Positions 5,289 through 9,020 of a stretch of DNA of 9,020 nt are shown here, in pieces. The translations under genes were made by a program, and so were the position numbers. Positions within the stretch are counted from its first letter, which is position 1, and each line of letters begins with the position of its first letter. Origin of the DNA: an uncultured Oscillospiraceae bacterium (lineage in GTDB: Bacteria > Bacillota_A > Clostridia > Oscillospirales > Oscillospiraceae). The stretch lies in NCBI GenBank assembly GCA_900769845.1, contig CAAGIF010000139.1, positions 1-9,020 on the forward strand. The letters run 5' to 3'. The notes beneath the pieces were generated by a model. The model saw nothing but the letters and a program-made list of their open reading frames with translations. It ran no database searches and was not told the origin of the DNA.

Positions 5289-7409
5289 TTACATTAGAGG
5301 ATCCAGACCCAGAACCGGGTGACCCTTCTCGGTCAGCCAGCCCAGCAGCTCCTCACAGTCAGTGGTAATGGTCTCGTCGGCAATCATATCCACAAAGTTT
5401 TCGATGCCGTAGAGCTCCTTAGCGGTGGCATTCAGCCGCTCGCCCACATCGTCCTTCAGTTCCTTAGGCATCCAGACGATTCTCTGGGTGCCGCCCTCAG
5501 CGGAGACAAACTTCTTGGAGGCGATGAAATGACGGCCATGACCCATGTAGCCGGGAGTCTGGACACCGCCGCCGGTGCAGCTTGCCAGCTCACCAAAGGT
5601 CATGCCGGAGGGAGTCATGCCCTTGTATTCCCGGTTGACCACGATCACGCCGTTGGAAACGGGTTCAATGCCACAGATACATTCGAAACAACCGCAGCTC
5701 GTCATGGGATCTTCCAGAATGGAGTACAGAGTGACGGATTCCACTGCACCATGGGTAGCTTCCGCGATCATCTTGTCCACGGAGTCAAAACGGCCGGTGC
5801 GCTCGTCGACGGCTTCGCCCTTGATGATGGGTTGGCAGGGACCTGCAGGATCCAGTTCATTGGTTGCCTTGGCATCCAGCCAGGAAACAGCGCCGCAGAG
5901 GCCCAGACGCTCGGGCGTGACCACGCAGCAGTGAGCAGGAGCAAAGCTCTGGCACAGGATGCAGGTGTAGTAGCGGTCCACGGACTCATCGGTCATGGAT
6001 GCCAGACGGTCGTCACGCTGGGTATAGCGGGGCATTGCGATCTCGTCGCGGAATTTGCCCGCCTCAGCCGCGTCGGTGATGATGGTGACCTGGCACTTGT
6101 CAACAACCGCGTCAAACTCGTTCTTGACCATCACATACAGCACTTCTGCAAAATCCTTCACCCGCAGACCGGCATCAAAAGCCGCATTGGAAACACGGAC
6201 GCGAACCTGATTGCGCTGACCGGTGTGCATAACGCCTTCCATGTAGTTGAACCAGGCATGGAACTTCCGCTCGATAACGGATTCGAAGTCCACCTGCATC
6301 TTCTTACCGGCAACCTCCACGAAGGTGGCCAGAGCCAGATCTTTCGCCTCGTCAAAATCGGGACCGATGACGGTGATCTTATGATCCTCCACCTCGCCCA
6401 GTTCCTTCATCAGAACCAGCTCGGCAGTGGGGTTCTTGGAAGACCACATTTCGTTGTGCATATCAGCCTTACGGATGATTTCGCCCTCGAATGCGGCAGC
6501 GAATGCCACGGGAATGGGCAGCTCAGTGACCTTGATCTTGATATCCCGCAGTTCCAGAGAGGTCTTGACCGTCTCATTGTGGTCGCACACGGAGACCAAA
6601 GCGCCAGGAACCTGGTTTTCAGCCAGGTCGATGTCCACGATCACAGGGAAGCCCAGCGCGATCGCGCCTGCGCCGGCAGAGACCACAACGGCATCAATTG
6701 CGCCGAAGGTGTTGACAAAAGCGGGAACACGGTTCTTGGTGTAATCCAGCAGACCTGCCAGATTGCCGGGCTGCACATTGCCGAAAATCAGCGCTGCCCG
6801 GACAGCCACGGTAACCACATGGATCACAGAGGTCACATCATGGCCCAGAGGCACCACGCGGTACTCAAGGCCCATCTTGACGCCCTCGGCCACCTGCTCG
6901 ATCACATCGCCCACCAGGAAGGTCAGAATACCCTTGGATTGGTAATCCTTGACCACTTTGATCACATCGGCTGCATTTTCAGCCTTGCCCAAAACAACGG
7001 CAACGCCGGGAATATCGCCGGTAACCAGGGGAACGCCCAGGGAGCGAATGATGGGATCGGGAACAAAGCCGATACCGGTCTCATTTGCATAGGGATCTTC
7101 ATTCAGATACTTCAGACCCTCGATAATTTCTGCGCCAACAGCGGTAGCCAGACCCGCATTCAGCGCCTGGCCAAGGTCCTCCTGGTTGGTAATCAGGCTC
7201 TTCAGCACACCCACGCAGGCAGGCAGATCGCCCAGAGTCTTAACCTTCACGCCGGTAGCAGCATAAATGGTAGGGAAGAAATAGGCCGTATCGGGAAATG
7301 CGATGGGATGATCAGCGCCGTACTTGGCAATGGCATCATTTACCGCGCCTTCGGTCAAACCGGCAACTGCGTTGCTGCCGCCATAAATCAGATCGGTTAA
7401 TACACTCAT
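5289..7409 (-). CDS. acsB: Acetyl-CoA synthase (CODH/ACS complex alpha subunit)
   Basis: The 706-residue catalytic subunit that joins a corrinoid-borne methyl group, CO and CoA to make acetyl-CoA at the nickel-iron A-cluster, or cleaves acetyl-CoA in reverse; cytosolic and oxygen sensitive. The N-terminal CODH-contacting half is present (PDTAYFFPTIYAATGVKVKTLGDLP near 39-63; IPGVAVVLGKAE near 133-144). The middle domain includes FEGEIIRKADM (307-317) and HTGQRN (395-400). The A-cluster ligands are complete: Cys483, Cys486, Cys495 and Cys505 for the [4Fe-4S] cube (C-x2-C-x8-C-x9-C), and Cys572-Gly-Cys574 for the distal nickel. These keep a constant 23-residue offset from my recollection of the Moorella enzyme (729 residues). 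GMTPSGMTFGELA and GGGVQTPGYMG follow. Additional cysteines at 494, 525, 577 and 579 are unusual. Start ATG 7409 has GGGAGGA a few bases upstream. The CODH subunit is not in this window. Confidence 0.97.
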   Translation of the reverse strand: MSVLTDLIYGGSNAVAGLTEGAVNDAIAKYGADHPIAFPDTAYFFPTIYAATGVKVKTLGDLPACVGVLKSLITNQEDLGQALNAGLATAVGAEIIEGLKYLNEDPYANETGIGFVPDPIIRSLGVPLVTGDIPGVAVVLGKAENAADVIKVVKDYQSKGILTFLVGDVIEQVAEGVKMGLEYRVVPLGHDVTSVIHVVTVAVRAALIFGNVQPGNLAGLLDYTKNRVPAFVNTFGAIDAVVVSAGAGAIALGFPVIVDIDLAENQVPGALVSVCDHNETVKTSLELRDIKIKVTELPIPVAFAAAFEGEIIRKADMHNEMWSSKNPTAELVLMKELGEVEDHKITVIGPDFDEAKDLALATFVEVAGKKMQVDFESVIERKFHAWFNYMEGVMHTGQRNQVRVRVSNAAFDAGLRVKDFAEVLYVMVKNEFDAVVDKCQVTIITDAAEAGKFRDEIAMPRYTQRDDRLASMTDESVDRYYTCILCQSFAPAHCCVVTPERLGLCGAVSWLDAKATNELDPAGPCQPIIKGEAVDERTGRFDSVDKMIAEATHGAVESVTLYSILEDPMTSCGCFECICGIEPVSNGVIVVNREYKGMTPSGMTFGELASCTGGGVQTPGYMGHGRHFIASKKFVSAEGGTQRIVWMPKELKDDVGERLNATAKELYGIENFVDMIADETITTDCEELLGWLTEKGHPVLGLDPLM

Positions 7410-7437
7410 GATAGTTCCTCCCGGTTAATATTGTTGG

Positions 7438-7443
7438 ATTATA
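7438..7443 (-). promoter_or_regulatory. Candidate -10 element of an acsB promoter
   Basis: A perfect TATAAT on the minus strand in the 68-bp gap before acsB. It would give a leader of about 22 bases holding the GGGAGGA ribosome site. The sequence 16-18 bp upstream has no recognisable -35, and a small AGCCC/GGGCT hairpin (7447-7460) occupies the spacer. Either this is a weak or activator-dependent promoter, or the match is chance. Confidence 0.4.
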
Positions 7444-7477
7444 TGAAGCCCACCAGGGCTAGATGTACGGAATTCTG

Positions 7478-8110
7478 TTATAATGCCTTTTCAATTTGGT
7501 CTGCGATCTGGCGCATACCCAATGCGGTGGGGTGATCGCTCTGCTTGTCGATGTTCTCCAGCACCACTGTCGCAGCGCCGTAGTGTGCCGCCGCCCGGAG
7601 TATGCCGTTATGAATATCAGGATGCAGATCCGTATTGATTACGGCAATCACTTTGGACTTCTGATTGTGCCGGATGATATACTCAAGCACCTCACAGTAG
7701 GCCGGCATAACCTGCCTGAGATCCTCCTCTGACCGGTTTTCAAATTTCACCGCGCCAACGGTCCTTTCCAGCCAACTGTCGTTAGTACCGCCAAAGATGA
7801 TGATATAGTCCAGTTGATTATCTCCGGAAAAAGCAAGCCTTGCCCGCTCTGTAAAAGCAGCAGAGAAGGGATGTTCTTCCCGGACATGGGTGCAGACTGT
7901 TGCCCCGGAATAGCTGTCATTGACAACCAGGCACATCTGGTTTCGTCGCATCAGAATATGCCACCAGGTATCCTCCGCCGCAAGCACATCGTCCACAGTC
8001 TCCCGGGGATAATAACATTCATATTCCTCGGGAATGCAGCCTGCAAAGGTGGAGTAGCTATCCCCCAAAATGCCGAAACTGCGCCCAACCAAGACATTCT
8101 TTACACCCAT
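7478..8110 (-). CDS. SGNH/GDSL-family hydrolase
   Basis: A 210-residue protein with SGNH hydrolase signatures: block I GDSYS (residues 16-20, nucleophile Ser18) at the end of the first strand (SFGILGDSYS), a possible block II around NDSYSGAT (64-71), block III GGTND (107-111, oxyanion Asn110), and a C-terminal SDHPT (191-195) with the catalytic His193. The usual acidic residue three before the histidine is Gln190 here; Asp192 or Asp188 might take its place. Such enzymes hydrolyse esters or thioesters of lipids, sugars and acyl groups; the substrate cannot be predicted. There is no signal peptide, so it should act in the cytoplasm. The start ATG is preceded by GAGGTG with 5-base spacing, and this site abuts the T run of the hairpin after acsE. 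Its place between acsE and acsB is unexpected. It lies 68 bases before acsB. Confidence 0.85.
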   Translation of the reverse strand: MGVKNVLVGRSFGILGDSYSTFAGCIPEEYECYYPRETVDDVLAAEDTWWHILMRRNQMCLVVNDSYSGATVCTHVREEHPFSAAFTERARLAFSGDNQLDYIIIFGGTNDSWLERTVGAVKFENRSEEDLRQVMPAYCEVLEYIIRHNQKSKVIAVINTDLHPDIHNGILRAAAHYGAATVVLENIDKQSDHPTALGMRQIADQIEKAL

Positions 8111-8121
8111 TGTGTCACCTC

Positions 8122-8161
8122 AAAAGCAAAATGGCTGGGAGGGAGCTTCCCTCCCAGCCAT
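8122..8161 (-). terminator. Strong hairpin terminator after acsE
   Basis: A perfect 14-bp inverted repeat, ATGGCTGGGAGGGA (8131-8144) against 8148-8161, with only a 3-base loop. Read on the minus strand it starts 24 bases after the acsE stop and runs into TTTGCTTTT. It should end most acsE transcripts. The SGNH gene begins only about 20 bases beyond the stem, so that gene depends on read-through, on processing at the hairpin, or on a start site not evident here. Confidence 0.88.
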
Positions 8162-8185
8162 AACATGCGGGGAATTTCGTCCGGA

Positions 8186-9020
8186 TTACACTTCCAGATA
8201 GCTGTCGGAGTACAGGACGTGGTTCTTGAAGATATCGCAGGACTTGATGGTTTCCATCAGCCGCAGGTCGTTGGGGTTAACGATTGCGGAGGTCAGACCC
8301 TGCATCATGCACATGGCGACCAGAGCGGAGTCCATAATGGGACGGACATGCTTGGGAGCGCCGTTGGAGTTGTTGGACAGACCGCCGGTGGACTTCAGGC
8401 CCTTATCGGAGAACATCTTGATAGCTTCCAGGACTTCCATCTGCTTGTCCTGCATACCCTTGACAACCAGGAACAGGGGGTCGAACCACAGATCGTCGGA
8501 GGACATGCCCAGGCTCAGGCCGCGCTCGAGCATGTTGTCGCAGTGGACCATACGCTCTTCGTTGTCCTTGGCAATGCCGTCAGCGGAGCACAGGGCGATA
8601 CAGATTGCATCGTTGGCCGCAGCCAGATCGATGTAGCTGATACGGGAACCTGCGTCAGCGGAGTTCACGATGGGCTTGCCGTTGGTACGGTTATAAACCT
8701 TGATACCGGCTTCGATTGCCTTCTTGTTAGCGGTATCCAACGCCAGAGGAACATTGTTGAAGTTCTCCTGCAGCAGCTTGACGGCCCACATCATGCGCTC
8801 GGGACCGTCCTTCTCAGCAGGTCCGATGTTGACATCCAGGTAGGTAGCGCCAGCCTTGATCTGTGCAGCGGCACGCTCCAGGATGGGAGCGGGATCACGC
8901 TCGTCCATAGCCTTGCGGATAGCGGGAGCGATGCAGTGGATACGCTCGCCGATGGTAACGAAGGTCTTGGACTCGGGGTTGTGACCCTTGTACTGAACGC
9001 CCATATCCACGATCTCGATC
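8186..9020 (-). CDS. acsE: Methyltetrahydrofolate:corrinoid/iron-sulfur protein methyltransferase (5' end at or beyond window edge)
   Basis: AcsE transfers the methyl group of 5-methyl-THF to Co(I) of the CFeSP, the step feeding methyl to acetyl-CoA synthase. The sequence is a pterin-binding TIM barrel of the dihydropteroate synthase superfamily: TIGERIHCIAPAIRKAM, an ERDPAPILERAAAQ helix, GATYLDVNIGPAEKDG, PLALDTANKKAIEAG (pterin-site Asp), IVNSADA, LWFDPLFLV, and GLSNNSNGAPKHVRP carrying the Asn that assists methyl transfer in the Moorella enzyme. It ends like other family members, in VLYSDSYLEV. The frame stays open to the right edge. Possible starts inside the window are ATG 9004 or GTG 9010, but neither has a clear ribosome site, and both leave a 15-17 residue leader before the point where shorter homologues begin. 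The true start may therefore be outside. An alternative is a related MeTr-family methyltransferase serving another corrinoid protein; the neighbouring acsB favours acsE. Confidence 0.88.
   Translation of the reverse strand, partial: IEIVDMGVQYKGHNPESKTFVTIGERIHCIAPAIRKAMDERDPAPILERAAAQIKAGATYLDVNIGPAEKDGPERMMWAVKLLQENFNNVPLALDTANKKAIEAGIKVYNRTNGKPIVNSADAGSRISYIDLAAANDAICIALCSADGIAKDNEERMVHCDNMLERGLSLGMSSDDLWFDPLFLVVKGMQDKQMEVLEAIKMFSDKGLKSTGGLSNNSNGAPKHVRPIMDSALVAMCMMQGLTSAIVNPNDLRLMETIKSCDIFKNHVLYSDSYLEV

Noticed and set aside
5319..7400. A 693-codon open frame on the plus strand, antisense to nearly all of acsB
   Set aside because: It is a mirror frame produced by the strong codon bias of acsB. 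Its translation is rich in His and Gly with no recognisable domain, while the opposite strand encodes an unmistakable acetyl-CoA synthase.
7447..7460. AGCCC/GGGCT hairpin upstream of acsB as a terminator
   Set aside because: The stem is only five pairs and no T run follows on the minus strand.
1..9020. CRISPR arrays, tRNA or rRNA genes, insertion sequences, prophage or toxin-antitoxin genes
   Set aside because: No regularly spaced repeats, cloverleaf-like segments, transposase or integrase motifs were seen on either strand. The only strong inverted repeats are the operator and the terminators listed.

Overview
The window looks like chromosomal DNA from a strictly anaerobic clostridial (Firmicutes) bacterium. 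The basis is a run of Wood-Ljungdahl (reductive acetyl-CoA) pathway genes, strong AGGAG-type ribosome binding sites, compact intrinsic terminators, and a moderately GC-rich composition of the kind seen in Oscillospirales-like Clostridia. The taxon is inferred from gene content only. The ACS active-site cysteines and other motifs are read directly from the translations.

Layout, left to right. Bases 1-590 (+) hold the C-terminal part of elongation factor Ts (tsf), closed by a textbook terminator. Every other gene lies on the minus strand and is transcribed right to left. In transcription order these are: a methyltetrahydrofolate:corrinoid/iron-sulfur protein methyltransferase (acsE, running off the right edge); a hairpin terminator; an SGNH/GDSL hydrolase; acetyl-CoA synthase (acsB); a 128-bp GC-rich spacer with another terminator-like hairpin; an ASKHA-type ferredoxin/ATPase resembling the reductive activator of corrinoid proteins (RACo); a YaeR-type VOC metalloprotein; a DUF3786 protein; and a bidirectional-looking terminator. 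Then comes a separate two-gene operon, a TetR-family repressor followed by an SDR oxidoreductase, which converges on tsf.

How the genes fit together. AcsE moves the methyl group of methyl-THF onto the cobalt of the corrinoid/iron-sulfur protein (CFeSP). AcsB condenses that methyl with CO and CoA to make acetyl-CoA, or runs the reverse. The RACo-like protein would use ATP and a [2Fe-2S] cluster to rescue Co(II)-inactivated corrinoid. DUF3786 proteins often sit near corrinoid methyltransferase genes, in my recollection. The carbon monoxide dehydrogenase (acsA) and CFeSP subunits (acsC/acsD) are not in the window; they may lie to the right, or CODH may be encoded elsewhere.

The points most worth a second look are: the tightly packed RACo-like/VOC/DUF3786 operon, with two partners of unknown role; the SGNH hydrolase inserted between acsE and acsB with hairpins at the gene borders; extra cysteines around the ACS A-cluster; and a neat nested-palindrome operator over the TetR promoter.
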